64,000 nucleotides of DNA, taken from Geodermatophilus aquaeductus. Its GTDB lineage: Bacteria; Actinomycetota; Actinomycetes; Mycobacteriales; Geodermatophilaceae. Made by a program: the position numbers and the translations under genes. Position 1 is the stretch's first letter; each line of letters begins with the position of its first letter. Below are positions 8,814-18,811 of the stretch, piece by piece. Below the pieces are notes generated by a model. It was given only the letters and a program-made list of their open reading frames with translations. It had not been told where the DNA came from and did no database searches. The stretch spans positions 310,001 to 374,000 of the forward strand of contig NZ_FXTJ01000002.1 of assembly GCF_900182545.1 (NCBI RefSeq). Direction: 5' to 3'.

Positions 8814-8850
8814 GACCCGGGGTCCCGCCCGCGCGGTGGGACCCCGGGTC
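8814..8850. terminator. Bidirectional hairpin terminator
   Basis: A perfect 13-bp stem (8814-8826 pairing with 8838-8850; left arm GACCCGGGGTCCC) with an 11-nt loop. It lies between the converging BtrH-type and flavin-reductase genes, just inside the stop of the latter. There is no U-tract, as is usual for very GC-rich actinobacteria. Confidence 0.75.
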
Positions 8851-9598
8851 AGCCCGAGGTGCCGCTCGGGCCGAACCGCTCGACCCGGATGTCGGGCGCC
8901 GGCACCCCCAGGCCGACCAGCAGCTGGCTGGCCGCCTCGGCGAAGGACGCCGACCCGCAGACGAACGCGGTCTGGCCCGGCTCCCACAGGGGCACCAGGT
9001 CCACGGCGGTCAGCCGGCCCGCCGGGCGGATCCCCGAGCGCTCCCGCGTGGTGACGACCAGCGCGCCCGCGGCACGGAGCTCGTCGGCGTAGGGCAGCTC
9101 GGCCGCCGTCCGGGTGGAGACGGCGACCCTCAGCAGGTCCTCCCGGCCCAGCTCGCGCGCCGTGCGCAGCATCGCCACGAAGGGCACGACGCCGGTGCCG
9201 CCGCCGACCAGGAGCGCCGGCTCGTCGCCCTCCCAGACGAACCAGCCGCCGATCGGCCCGCGCACCTCCAGGGTGTCGCCGGGCTCGACGACGTCGGCCA
9301 GGTAGCCCGACACCTCGCCGTCGTCGAGCCGCTCGACCAGCAGCTCGACGAGCGGGTCGCCCGGGGAGGAGGCCAGCGAGTACGACCGCTGGGCGCGGTA
9401 GCCGTCCTCGGCGGTGAGCCGGACGACGTAGTGCTGCCCGGCCAGGTGGTCGACGCGGTCGGGCACCTCCAGCCGCAGCCGGACCGTGCGCGGGGTGGGG
9501 CGGTCGACCTCGCGGACGGTCGCGGTGCGCCAGCCCCCGGCCGGCGCCCGCCGCAGCCGCGGGCCCATCCCGGCCCGCGCGCCGCCCGTCTCAGTCAC
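8849..9598 (-). CDS. FAD-dependent ferredoxin-reductase-type oxidoreductase
   Basis: A 249-residue protein of the ferredoxin-NADP reductase superfamily without an iron-sulfur domain. The FAD-binding motif AQRSYSLAS is at about residues 68-76. The NAD(P) pyrophosphate loop GGGTGVVPFVAML lies near 133-145, and the C-terminal 'FVCGSASFAE' completes the nucleotide pocket. It overlaps the stop of the sulfite-oxidase-like gene by 8 bp, so the two are co-translated, and the reductase presumably supplies electrons to that molybdoenzyme or accepts them from it. No signal peptide is visible in either, pointing to a cytoplasmic pair. Confidence 0.87.
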   Translation of the reverse strand: MTETGGARAGMGPRLRRAPAGGWRTATVREVDRPTPRTVRLRLEVPDRVDHLAGQHYVVRLTAEDGYRAQRSYSLASSPGDPLVELLVERLDDGEVSGYLADVVEPGDTLEVRGPIGGWFVWEGDEPALLVGGGTGVVPFVAMLRTARELGREDLLRVAVSTRTAAELPYADELRAAGALVVTTRERSGIRPAGRLTAVDLVPLWEPGQTAFVCGSASFAEAASQLLVGLGVPAPDIRVERFGPSGTSG

Positions 9599-10202
9599 CC
9601 TGGTAGCGCTGCTCGCGCCACGGGTCGCCGCGGTCGTGGTAGCCGTTCTGCTCCCAGAAGCCCTGCTGGTCGCGCTGCAGGAGGGTCAGCCGGGTGACCC
9701 ACTTGGCGCTCTTCCAGAAGTAGAGGTGCGGCACGAGCAGCCGCACCGGGCCGCCGTGCTCGACCGGCAGCGGTTCGCCGTCGAACTCCCAGACGATCCA
9801 CGCCTTGCCGCCGGTGACGTCCTCGAGCGGCAGGTTGGTGGTGTAGCCGGTCTTCGCCGTCGCCATGACGAAGTGCGCGTCGGCGGTGGGGCGCGCGGCC
9901 TCGAGCAGGGTGTCGACGCTGACGCCGGCGAACCGCGTGTCGAACTTCGACCACGTGGTGACGCAGTGGATGTCGCCGCGGTACTCGGAAGGCGGCAGCC
10001 GGTGGGCCTCGTCCCAGGTCCAGCTGACCGGGTTCTCGACCCGGCCGTCGACGGTGATGCTCCAGGTCTCCGGCGTGATGCGCGGCGTCGGCTCGGCGGT
10101 CAGCACGGGCCAGTCGGCGCCGACGTCGTACTGGCCGGGTGGGAGCCGCGGGTCGCGCTCGCGCCTGCTGCGGCCGAGGAAGCCCCGGGTCGGTCCTGCC
10201 AC
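9591..10202 (-). CDS. Sulfite-oxidase-like molybdopterin-dependent oxidoreductase
   Basis: A 203-residue molybdenum-cofactor enzyme of the sulfite oxidase fold. The Mo-ligating Cys sits in GDIHCVTTWSKFD near residue 86. Other family marks are 'VSWTWDEAHRLP', 'GYTTNLPLEDV' and the 'PHLYFWKSAKWV' segment near the end. Unlike MsrP it lacks a Tat signal, and unlike eukaryotic sulfite oxidase it lacks haem and dimerisation domains. The start is GTG at 10202, preceded by GGAGG with 4-nt spacing; the longer open frame upstream is not needed. It is co-translated with the downstream flavin reductase. The substrate is unknown, and sulfite or an S-/N-oxide are candidates. Confidence 0.85.
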   Translation of the reverse strand: MAGPTRGFLGRSRRERDPRLPPGQYDVGADWPVLTAEPTPRITPETWSITVDGRVENPVSWTWDEAHRLPPSEYRGDIHCVTTWSKFDTRFAGVSVDTLLEAARPTADAHFVMATAKTGYTTNLPLEDVTGGKAWIVWEFDGEPLPVEHGGPVRLLVPHLYFWKSAKWVTRLTLLQRDQQGFWEQNGYHDRGDPWREQRYQGD

Positions 10203-10358
10203 GCGTCCTCCAGGTGCTGGGGTGGTGTGTCGGGAGACTCCCACGTCGCCGGCGGACACCAACGTCCTGACCTGCGCTGAGGGTTCCCTTACATGAGGTG
10301 AGTCACTGCGTGTTCACATGGCCGACACCGGGCTATGGAGCCTAACTTTGGTGCCGTG

Positions 10359-11060
10359 GTGACGGTGACGAACTCGGGCCAGCGCAGGACCCCGAAGGTC
10401 GCGAAGACCAGCTCGGTCGCGAAGAAGGCCGTGATGGCGGTCAGCGGGATCATCCTGGTCCTGTACCTGATCGCGCACATGGTCGGGAACCTGAAGCTCT
10501 TCGCCGGCGCGGAGACCTTCAACGGCTACTCGGAGTGGATCCGCCGGATCGGCGAGCCGGCCGTCCCCGGCCAGACGGTGCTGTGGATCATCCGCGTCGT
10601 CCTGCTCGTGGCCGTCGTGGCGCACGCCTGGGCCGCGGTCTCGCTGTGGCGGCAGGCCAAGCGCGCCCGGCCGCAGCAGTACGTGGCCCGCAAGGCGGTG
10701 GCCCAGAGCTACGCCTCGCGGACGATGCGCTGGGGCGGCGTCATCCTGGCGCTGTTCATCGTCTACCACATCCTCGACCTCACGCTCGGTGTGGCGAACC
10801 CCGAGGGTCACGACTCGACCCCCTACGACCGGGCCGTCGCCGGCTTCTCCAACCCGTTCATCACCGCGGTCTACGTGGTCGCGCTGCTGGCGCTCGGTTT
10901 CCACCTGCGGCACGGCATCTGGAGCGCGACCCAGACCCTGGGGCAGAGCAACCGGACCCGTGAGCGCACGGTCAACGCCTTCGCCACGGTGTTCGCCGTG
11001 GTGCTGACCGCGGGCTTCCTGATCCCGCCGCTCAGCGTCCTCGTCGGCATCATCGAGTAG
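10359..11060 (+). CDS. sdhC: Succinate dehydrogenase cytochrome b subunit
   Basis: A 233-residue membrane protein with five hydrophobic helices, the type-B (Bacillus/Mycobacterium Sdh1-like) haem b anchor. Histidines suited to haem ligation occur in the helices around '[12 protein letters not shown]', '[11 protein letters not shown]', '[10 protein letters not shown]' and '[10 protein letters not shown]'. It anchors SdhAB to the inner face of the membrane and passes electrons to menaquinone. It is 11 bp upstream of sdhA in one operon. The start is unsure: GTG at 10356 or 10359 or ATG at 10335. None has a good ribosome binding site, and a TAACTT hexamer at 10343-10348 would allow an almost leaderless transcript (inference). 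Confidence 0.9.
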   Translation: MTVTNSGQRRTPKVAKTSSVAKKAVMAVSGIILVLYLIAHMVGNLKLFAGAETFNGYSEWIRRIGEPAVPGQTVLWIIRVVLLVAVVAHAWAAVSLWRQAKRARPQQYVARKAVAQSYASRTMRWGGVILALFIVYHILDLTLGVANPEGHDSTPYDRAVAGFSNPFITAVYVVALLALGFHLRHGIWSATQTLGQSNRTRERTVNAFATVFAVVLTAGFLIPPLSVLVGIIE

Positions 11061-11071
11061 GAGCACTCGTC

Positions 11072-13018
<1,947 letters not shown>

Positions 13019-13792
13019 ATGAACCTCAAGCTGCGTGTCTGGCGCCAGCGGAGCGCGGCAGAGAAGGGGAAGATGGTGACCTACGAGGTCACCGACGTCT
13101 CCCCGGACATGTCGTTCCTCGAGATGCTCGACGTGCTCAACGAACAGCTCATCCTCAACGGCGAGGACCCGGTCTCCTTCGACCACGACTGCCGTGAGGG
13201 CATCTGCGGCTCGTGCGGCGTCATGATCAACGGCCGCGCGCACGGCAACGGGCTGTTCGACTCCCACCCGCAGACGGCGACCTGCCAGCTGCACATGCGC
13301 TCGTTCAAGGACGGCGACACGATCGACGTCGAGCCGTGGCGGGCGACGGCGTTCCCCCTGATCAAGGACCTCGCCGTCGACCGGTCGGCGCTCGACCGGA
13401 TCATCCAGGCGGGCGGCTACATCAGCGCCCCGACCGGGACCGCCCCCGAGGCGCACTCGATCCTGGTGGCCAAGAAGGACTCCGACGCCGCGTTCGACGC
13501 CGCGACCTGCATCGGCTGCGGCGCCTGCGTCGCGGCCTGCCCGAACGCGTCGTCGATGCTGTTCACGTCCTCGAAGGTCGTGCACCTGGGCCTCATGCCG
13601 CAGGGCCAGCCCGAGCGCAACGACCGCGTGGTCAACATGATCCACCAGCAGGACCTCGAGGGCTTCGGCGGCTGCACCAACATCGGTGAGTGCTCCGTCA
13701 GCTGCCCGAAGGGCATCTCGATGGAGAACATCTCGCGGCTCAACCACGACCTCCTGGGCGCCCTGCGCGCCGGTGCGCGGCCGAAGAGCTGA
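13019..13792 (+). CDS. sdhB: Succinate dehydrogenase iron-sulfur subunit
   Basis: A 257-residue protein linking the flavin to the quinone site. The N-terminal plant-type ferredoxin domain ligates 2Fe-2S through C58, C63, C66 and C89 ([10 protein letters not shown]). The C-terminal ferredoxin domain has [13 protein letters not shown] (C164, C167, C170, C174) plus C219, C225 and C229, giving the 4Fe-4S and 3Fe-4S centres. It begins at the base directly after the sdhA stop codon, so translation is coupled, and the operon ends in a strong hairpin 20 bp downstream. Confidence 0.96.
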   Translation: MNLKLRVWRQRSAAEKGKMVTYEVTDVSPDMSFLEMLDVLNEQLILNGEDPVSFDHDCREGICGSCGVMINGRAHGNGLFDSHPQTATCQLHMRSFKDGDTIDVEPWRATAFPLIKDLAVDRSALDRIIQAGGYISAPTGTAPEAHSILVAKKDSDAAFDAATCIGCGACVAACPNASSMLFTSSKVVHLGLMPQGQPERNDRVVNMIHQQDLEGFGGCTNIGECSVSCPKGISMENISRLNHDLLGALRAGARPKS

Positions 13793-13812
13793 TCTCCCGC
13801 ACCACCCACCGC

Positions 13813-13849
13813 CGACGGGCGGGGACCCCACGCGGGTTCCCGCCCGTCG
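13813..13849 (+). terminator. Terminator of the sdhCAB operon
   Basis: A 16-bp stem (13813-13828 with 13834-13849, one G-U pair) around a 5-nt loop, 20 bp after the sdhB stop. Left arm begins CGACGGGCGGGGA. Confidence 0.78.
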
Positions 13850-13916
13850 TCGTCGGAGAGGTTCGGACCACCGGCGACGGTGGCGCCGTGTCGGTTGGAC
13901 GTGCAAACTGACCGGT

Positions 13917-14423
13917 GTGACCGCGCTCTACGACCTCGCCGACCTGCCCGGCCGCCCCTGCACCATCGCCGCCACCCTGGAACTGGTGGGCGAGCGGTGG
14001 TCGCTGCTGGTGGTCCGGGAGGTCTCGCTGGGCAACAACCGCTTCAGCGACATCGCCCGCGGCACGGGCGCCCCCCGCGACCGGCTGACCGCGCGGCTCA
14101 ACGCGCTGGTCGCCGCCGGGGTGCTGGAACGCCGGCAGTACAGCGACTCCCCGCCCCGCTCGGGCTACCACCTCACCCGGTCCGGCCGGGACCTGCTGCC
14201 GGTGCTGCAGGCGCTGCTGCAGTGGGGCGACCGCTGGGCCGCCGAGGAGCCGCCGGTCCGGCTCACGCACGCGCCCGGGGACCACGAGGAGCACACCGTC
14301 GACGCCGAGTGGGTGTGCCGGACCTGCGGCGAGCCGGTCAACTCCTCACGGGTCGAGCGCGTACTCACCCCCGCCGGCCGGGCGCTGTCCGGGCTGCCCG
14401 CGGAGGAGCGGCATGAGCACTGA
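13917..14423 (+). CDS. HxlR/MarR-like winged-helix transcriptional regulator
   Basis: A 168-residue regulator of the HxlR type. The N-terminal 'GRPCTIAATLELVGERWSLL' resembles the conserved HxlR start (Cys and 'GxRWSLLVVRE'). It is followed by the helix-turn-helix with 'RFSDIARGTGAPRDRLTARL' and the wing 'YSDSPPRSGYHLT'. The C-terminal part holds a CRTCGE pair that could bind zinc together with a further ligand. Members usually sense small electrophiles or redox state and repress neighbouring genes. The overlapping thioesterase gene (11 bp overlap) is the obvious partner or target. GTG 13917 is the start giving the usual length. Confidence 0.85.
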   Translation: MTALYDLADLPGRPCTIAATLELVGERWSLLVVREVSLGNNRFSDIARGTGAPRDRLTARLNALVAAGVLERRQYSDSPPRSGYHLTRSGRDLLPVLQALLQWGDRWAAEEPPVRLTHAPGDHEEHTVDAEWVCRTCGEPVNSSRVERVLTPAGRALSGLPAEERHEH

Positions 14424-14988
14424 GATCGACCCCGTGACCGACTCCGTGGCCGAGTCCGTGAGCGACTCCCTGGCCGGCGCACCCGCCGCCTGGGGTGAGC
14501 CGCGGTCCCGCACGGTCACCTGGTTCGACCCGATGGTCACCGCGGCCGGCGGCCGGGAGCGCTCCGGGCTGGAGACGCTGCAGGCCATCCGGGACGGCGT
14601 GCTGCCGCCGGCCCCGATCGGGGCGCTGGTGCAGATGGACGTCGTCGCCGTGGAGGAGGGCCGGGTCGAGTTCGGCTGCACCGTCGACGAGTCGGTCTAC
14701 AACCCGATCGGCGTCGTGCACGGCGGGCTGGTGTGCACCCTGCTCGACACCGTCGCCGGCTGCGCGGTGCACACGACGCTGCCCCAGGGGGTCGGCTACA
14801 CCTCGATCGAGCTCAAGGTGACCTACCTGCGCGCGGTCACGAAGGCCAGCGGGCGGCTGACCGCCGTCGGCACGGTGGTCAAGCCCGGCCGCCGGGTGGC
14901 CTTCGCCGAGGGGCAGGTGCTCGACGCCGCGGGCAAGGTCGTGGCGACGGCGTCGAGCTCGCTGCTGGTCTTCCCGCTGCCCGCCTGA
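14413..14988 (+). CDS. PaaI-type hotdog thioesterase
   Basis: A 191-residue protein whose C-terminal 130 residues form a hotdog fold of the PaaI/YbgC class. It has the 'YNPIGVVHGGLVCTLLDTVA' helix, with the catalytic-region HGG near residue 98, followed by 'GYTSIELKVTYLRAV' strands. It would hydrolyse acyl- or aryl-CoA thioesters in the cytoplasm. The first 50 residues are acidic and of low complexity and probably not part of the domain. The start overlaps the end of the HxlR regulator gene, so the two are co-expressed. It converges on the lipoprotein gene with only 2 bp between stops. Confidence 0.84.
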   Translation: MSTEIDPVTDSVAESVSDSLAGAPAAWGEPRSRTVTWFDPMVTAAGGRERSGLETLQAIRDGVLPPAPIGALVQMDVVAVEEGRVEFGCTVDESVYNPIGVVHGGLVCTLLDTVAGCAVHTTLPQGVGYTSIELKVTYLRAVTKASGRLTAVGTVVKPGRRVAFAEGQVLDAAGKVVATASSSLLVFPLPA

Positions 14989-14990
14989 GC

Positions 14991-15566
14991 TCAGCTGGTG
15001 TAGACGACCGGCTCGTAGTCGAAGCCGGGCGTGACCTCCATGACCAGGTCGGCCGGGTCGCTGGCGCCGAAGCCGACGCGGAAGGCGACCGAGCGGCCGG
15101 GCAGCAGGGTCTGGTACGGCGTGCCGTCGAGGCCGTTGGCGGTGTCGAACACCTGCGCCTCCTGGGAGGTGCCGCTCTGCAGCGTGAGGAACAGCTCGAC
15201 CGGCTCGTAGTCCTCGCCGGTGCCGTTGACCACGGTGACGTCGAACGCGACGTAGGCCGCGGGTGCCGGCCCGTCGACGTACGCGCTCTCCGAGGGCGTG
15301 TAGGGCTGCGGCGCGCTGACGGTGATCTCGAGACCGTCGTCGTAGGCCAGCGTGTCGCCGAAGACGGCGGTGTCCGAGCCGGCGTCCCCGGGGGTGTCGC
15401 CGGCCGTGTCGTCCCCGCTGCCGTCGTCCTCCGTGGCGTCGTCGTCCGTGGCATCGTCCGTGGGCGGCGCGACGACCTCCGCGGGCGACGCGCTGCCCCG
15501 CACCTCGGTGCTGCAGCCGGTCAGCGCCAGCAGCGCCAGGACGGACACGACGACTGTTCGGCGCAC
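14991..15566 (-). CDS. Secreted lipoprotein, DUF4352-like
   Basis: A 191-residue exported lipoprotein. The signal peptide ends in the lipobox LALTGC at about residues 13-18. It is followed by 'STEVRGSAS', a short motif shared with the lipoprotein at 44737-45363, and then an Asp/Thr-rich linker of about 40 residues. The C-terminal 110 residues look like a DUF4352 (immunoglobulin-like, Telokin-type) beta domain with 'YVAFDVTVVNGTGEDYEP'. Such proteins are displayed on the outer face of the membrane and their ligands are mostly unknown. Confidence 0.8.
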   Translation of the reverse strand: MRRTVVVSVLALLALTGCSTEVRGSASPAEVVAPPTDDATDDDATEDDGSGDDTAGDTPGDAGSDTAVFGDTLAYDDGLEITVSAPQPYTPSESAYVDGPAPAAYVAFDVTVVNGTGEDYEPVELFLTLQSGTSQEAQVFDTANGLDGTPYQTLLPGRSVAFRVGFGASDPADLVMEVTPGFDYEPVVYTS

Positions 15567-15670
15567 TGGTGGTTCTCCCCCGCGACTGGACTCCGGCCCC
15601 GCACGCTAGCCCGGCGCGCGGGCGGATCCGCGGACCCGCCCGGAGATCCCGTCCCTTGTGGTGAGAGGCG

Positions 15671-16000
15671 TCAGCGGCGCCGGATCCGGACGTCGTCGGT
15701 GCAGGCGGCCGTCGAGCGCAGCCGCCGCCAGCCGACGCCGGCGTCCTCCAGCCACTGCAGCGCCGACAGCTCACCGGCGGTGCACGCCTCGACCTCCTCG
15801 CCCGGCCCGGCGTCGACGTGCACGACCACGCGGTGGCTGAACGCCGCGAGCGCGCCGTCGTAGGTGGTGCTGCCCTCCTCGGTGAACGCGGAGGCGAACA
15901 GGTCGTGCGCGGCGGCACGGTCGCGCAGCCGGGCGCGCCGGTCGTCGTCGAGACCGTCGAAGACGCCGCGCACGATGACGCGGTAGGTGCGGCTGGACAC
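15671..16000 (-). CDS. DUF6204 family protein
   Basis: A 109-residue protein with the conserved start 'RTYRVIVRGVFDGLDDDRRARL' and the following 'YDGALAAFSHRVVVHV' strand expected of DUF6204, a small actinobacterial family of unknown role with an alpha/beta (ferredoxin-like) look. GTG at 16000 is the only sensible start; the ribosome binding site is weak. It stands alone between two other minus-strand genes, so no pathway can be inferred. Confidence 0.72.
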   Translation of the reverse strand: MSSRTYRVIVRGVFDGLDDDRRARLRDRAAAHDLFASAFTEEGSTTYDGALAAFSHRVVVHVDAGPGEEVEACTAGELSALQWLEDAGVGWRRLRSTAACTDDVRIRRR

Positions 16001-16034
16001 GGCGGGCGAGGCTAGCCGCGCCCCCGCCCCGCGG

Positions 16035-16799
16035 TCACCCGGATTCCCCGCGGAAGGAGTCGACGACGAGCTCGGGGACGACGTAGGGCTCCCCCGGCAC
16101 CGCTTTCTCCGGGAAGTCGAAGACGGCGACCATCGACTGCATCGGGTAGTCGGGCGTGAGCCCCACCTCGTGCACCACCTGGCCGTCCACGGAGAACGCG
16201 GCGCCGTCGGGCCGCCAGTCCACGGCGTAGGTGTGCCACTCGGCGACGTCGATGCCGGGGCGGGGTGCGGCGAAGTCGTCGACCAGCCGCGGGTCGCGGA
16301 AGGGGTGCACGCCCGTGCCCACGGCCGCGCCGAAACCGGGATCGACGGCGTCGCCGAAGACCTCCATGACGCACAGCTCGCCGCAGCGCTCCGGGGAGTC
16401 CTCGAGCCCGACCAGCCACCAGGCGACCATCGACCGCGGCGTGACGGTCGCGCGGGCGCGCATCTCCAGCCGCCCGTAGTGCGGTGTCCAGCCCCAGTGC
16501 GCGGGCTGCTCCTCGCGGACCAGCGCGCCGGGGCGCACCGGCTGCTGGCCGACCGTGCTGCCGACCGGCCCGGAGAAGACGCCGGACTGGATGCCCGAGA
16601 CCCGCAGCGGCGGGTGGTCGTCGGGGCACCACAGCGGCATCTCGTCGGGCAGGTACAGCCGCAGGCGGGAGTCGCGGACCTCGTAGCAGGCCGCCGTCGC
16701 CGCGCGGGAGCTCCACTGCGGGAGGTAGTACGGGACCCAGACGTCGCGGTCGAGGTCGGTCCCGTCGAAGTCGTCCTCGAAGCCGGCGGGGTCCCTCAT
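16035..16799 (-). CDS. GH16-like glycoside hydrolase/lectin domain protein with altered active site
   Basis: A 254-residue protein with the GH16 concanavalin-like fold: 'FEDDFDGTDLDRDVWVPYYL' at the start, 'HYGRLEMRARAT' in the middle, and 'WHTYAVDWRPDGAAFSVDG' toward the end. The GH16 active-site strand normally reads E-x-D-x-(x)-E. Here it is ELCVME near residue 141, so both Glu residues remain but the central Asp is Cys. No signal peptide is present, which is unusual for a polysaccharide hydrolase. It may be a weak or non-hydrolytic carbohydrate-binding protein. Its ATG overlaps the stop of the LURP-one-like gene by 4 bp, so the two are co-translated. Confidence 0.78.
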   Translation of the reverse strand: MRDPAGFEDDFDGTDLDRDVWVPYYLPQWSSRAATAACYEVRDSRLRLYLPDEMPLWCPDDHPPLRVSGIQSGVFSGPVGSTVGQQPVRPGALVREEQPAHWGWTPHYGRLEMRARATVTPRSMVAWWLVGLEDSPERCGELCVMEVFGDAVDPGFGAAVGTGVHPFRDPRLVDDFAAPRPGIDVAEWHTYAVDWRPDGAAFSVDGQVVHEVGLTPDYPMQSMVAVFDFPEKAVPGEPYVVPELVVDSFRGESG

Positions 16800-17413
16800 C
16801 GGGACTGCAGGGCGTCCAACGCGACGGCCATCGACGCGGCCACGCGGAAGTCCAGCCGCGGGTCGGGGACGGAGACGTCGTACCGGTCACGGACGGACTT
16901 GCGCCGCTCCACGACGAGCACCGGCTGCCCCGTGGCGGTGTCGGTGAAGTCGAAGTGGAAGACGAAGGGCACCCAGACGTCGCCGAGCCACGGGATGAAC
17001 TCCCAGATCCGGCGGACGATGGCGAGGACCGGGCGGCGCTCGCGGCCCACGGCGGTCAGCCCGGGGACCGACAGGTCCCAGGTGGAGCGCAGCAGGCTCG
17101 CGCCGAAGCGCTTGCCGAAGGAGCCGAGGACCCGGCCGGACTCGTCGAAGACATCGTGCTGGGCGTGCACGTCGAGCCGCTGGCGGGCGCGGAAGGAGAA
17201 CACCTGCCGGGTGCGGCCCTCGTCGGCGGTGAAGACCACCTCCTCCTTGAGCTTGAGGCGCTTCTGCTGGGCCATCGCCAGCAGCTCGCCCTCCCGCCCG
17301 TCGGGCGCGACCGCGCGCACCTCGTAGCGGTTGACCATCACGGTGATCCGCTGGTGGACGGTGAAGCGCGGCACGACCATCGCGGCCGGCTGGTCGGCGT
17401 ACGGGGCGGTCAC
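16796..17413 (-). CDS. LURP-one/tubby-like beta-barrel protein
   Basis: A 205-residue protein resembling the YxjI/LURP-one-related family, which has a tubby-like beta barrel around a central helix. Recognisable stretches are 'NRYEVRA', 'GELLAMAQQKRLKLKEEV', 'RQVFSFRARQRLDVHAQHDV' and 'FGKRFGASLLRSTW'. The biochemical role of bacterial members is unknown; tubby folds bind phosphoinositides or membranes in eukaryotes. A GGAGG site lies 6 nt before the GTG at 17413. It is the first gene of a two-gene operon with the GH16-like gene and is divergent from the inositol-phosphate-synthase operon. Confidence 0.7.
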   Translation of the reverse strand: MTAPYADQPAAMVVPRFTVHQRITVMVNRYEVRAVAPDGREGELLAMAQQKRLKLKEEVVFTADEGRTRQVFSFRARQRLDVHAQHDVFDESGRVLGSFGKRFGASLLRSTWDLSVPGLTAVGRERRPVLAIVRRIWEFIPWLGDVWVPFVFHFDFTDTATGQPVLVVERRKSVRDRYDVSVPDPRLDFRVAASMAVALDALQSR

Positions 17414-17485
17414 GGGGCACCTCCGGGTCGGGTCGGGCCTCCATCCTCACCGCCCCGTCCAGAGACAAGCGGTGCGCGACCGGGT

Positions 17486-17508
17486 TGGTTCTCAGAATCT
17501 GGTTCTCA
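17486..17508 (+). promoter_or_regulatory. Direct repeat upstream of the cyclitol operon, possible operator
   Basis: The 9-mer TGGTTCTCA occurs at 17486-17494 and again at 17500-17508 (period 14 bp, about 1.3 helical turns), 80-100 bp before the operon start. An AGAA-N5-TTCT palindrome lies within it. It is the only non-random-looking element in the 174-bp divergent promoter region and may bind a repressor or activator. Confidence 0.35.
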
Positions 17509-17587
17509 CCCAGCGGGTGCACAACCGCTGTGCCAGGCTCGATCGCGGTGGAGGGGGGAACAGCCCCCCAGGTCCGCGGAGGTCGTT

Positions 17588-18811
17588 GTGGTGCAGGAGT
17601 CCCGTCGCGTCGGTGTCGCAGTGGTCGGCCTGGGAGGCGCGGTCGCGACGACCGCGGTCGCGGGCCTGGAGCTCCTGCGGGTGGGGGCGGCCGGCACCGA
17701 CGGGCTGCCGCTGGCCGGGCTGGAGGTGGCCGGCGGCCCGGTCGAGGAGACGACGGGCCTCGTCGGCTACGAGTCCCTCGTCGTGCGCGGCTGGGACCTC
17801 GACGGCTCCGACCTGCGCAAGGCCGCCGAGCAGCACGCGGTCCTCGACTCCCACCAGCTCGAACAGGCCGGCCCGGCGCTGTCGGCGCTCACCCCCTGGC
17901 CGGCGGCCGGCGACGCGGACTTCTGCCGCAACGTCACCGGCGGCAACGTCGTGCTGGCCGAGACGCGCCGCGCGCAGGTCGACGCCGTCCGCGCCGACCT
18001 GCGCCGCTTCCGCGAGGAGGAGTCCCTCGACGGCCTGGTGCTGGTGAACCTCGCCTCCACCGAGCGCTGGCCCGACCCCGCCGCGCCGGCCCTGCAGACC
18101 ATCGAGGCCTTCGAGGCCGCGCTCGACGCCGACGACCGGGCGATCACCCCCGCGATGGTCTACGCCTACGCGGCGATCGCCGAGGGCGTCGGCTACGTGA
18201 ACTTCACGCCGTCGCTGGCCGCCGACGTCCCGGCGCTGGTGGCCCTCGCCGAGCAGCGCGGCGTCCCGGTCGCCGGCAAGGACGGCAAGACCGGCCAGAC
18301 GATGATGAAGACGGTGCTCGCACCGGCCTTCCGCGCCCGCGCGCTGACCGTCGAGGGCTGGTACTCGACCAACATCCTGGGCAACCGCGACGGCCTGGCC
18401 CTCGACGACCCCGACTCGCTCAACAGCAAGCTGCAGACCAAGGGCAGCGTCCTGGACTCGATCCTCGGCTACCCGGTCGAGGACCACGTCGTCCGGATCG
18501 ACTACTACCGGCCCCGCGGTGACCAGAAGGAGGCCTGGGACGCCATCGACCTGGTCGGCTTCCTCGGCCAGCGCATGCAGATCAAGGTCGACTTCCAGTG
18601 CCGCGACTCGATCCTGGCCGCGCCGCTGGCCGTCGAGCTCGCCCGCCTGACCGACCTCGCCCAGCAGCGCGGCGAGGGTGGCGTGCAGCGTCACCTCGGC
18701 TGGTTCTTCAAGGCGCCGATGACCGCCGACGGCGGCGTCCCCGAGCACGCGTTCCACCGCCAGGAGACGACGCTGCTCGACTGGCTGGCCGCCGGCGCCA
18801 CCTCGCGGTGA
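17588..18811 (+). CDS. ino1: Inositol-3-phosphate synthase family sugar-phosphate cyclase
   Basis: A 407-residue member of the myo-inositol-1-phosphate synthase family, which converts glucose 6-phosphate to inositol phosphate using bound NAD. The Rossmann loop VVGLGGAVATT is at 12-22. Catalytic-region motifs are GKDGKTGQTMMKT (230-242) and NILGNRDGL (262-270), followed by the conserved SK (280-281). It is about 40 residues longer than the usual mycobacterial Ino1. GGAGG precedes the start; GTG 17588 (5 nt) and GTG 17591 (8 nt) are both possible. It heads a tightly overlapping nine-gene operon, so it probably supplies a cyclitol to a dedicated pathway rather than general inositol supply (inference). 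Confidence 0.9.
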   Translation: MVQESRRVGVAVVGLGGAVATTAVAGLELLRVGAAGTDGLPLAGLEVAGGPVEETTGLVGYESLVVRGWDLDGSDLRKAAEQHAVLDSHQLEQAGPALSALTPWPAAGDADFCRNVTGGNVVLAETRRAQVDAVRADLRRFREEESLDGLVLVNLASTERWPDPAAPALQTIEAFEAALDADDRAITPAMVYAYAAIAEGVGYVNFTPSLAADVPALVALAEQRGVPVAGKDGKTGQTMMKTVLAPAFRARALTVEGWYSTNILGNRDGLALDDPDSLNSKLQTKGSVLDSILGYPVEDHVVRIDYYRPRGDQKEAWDAIDLVGFLGQRMQIKVDFQCRDSILAAPLAVELARLTDLAQQRGEGGVQRHLGWFFKAPMTADGGVPEHAFHRQETTLLDWLAAGATSR

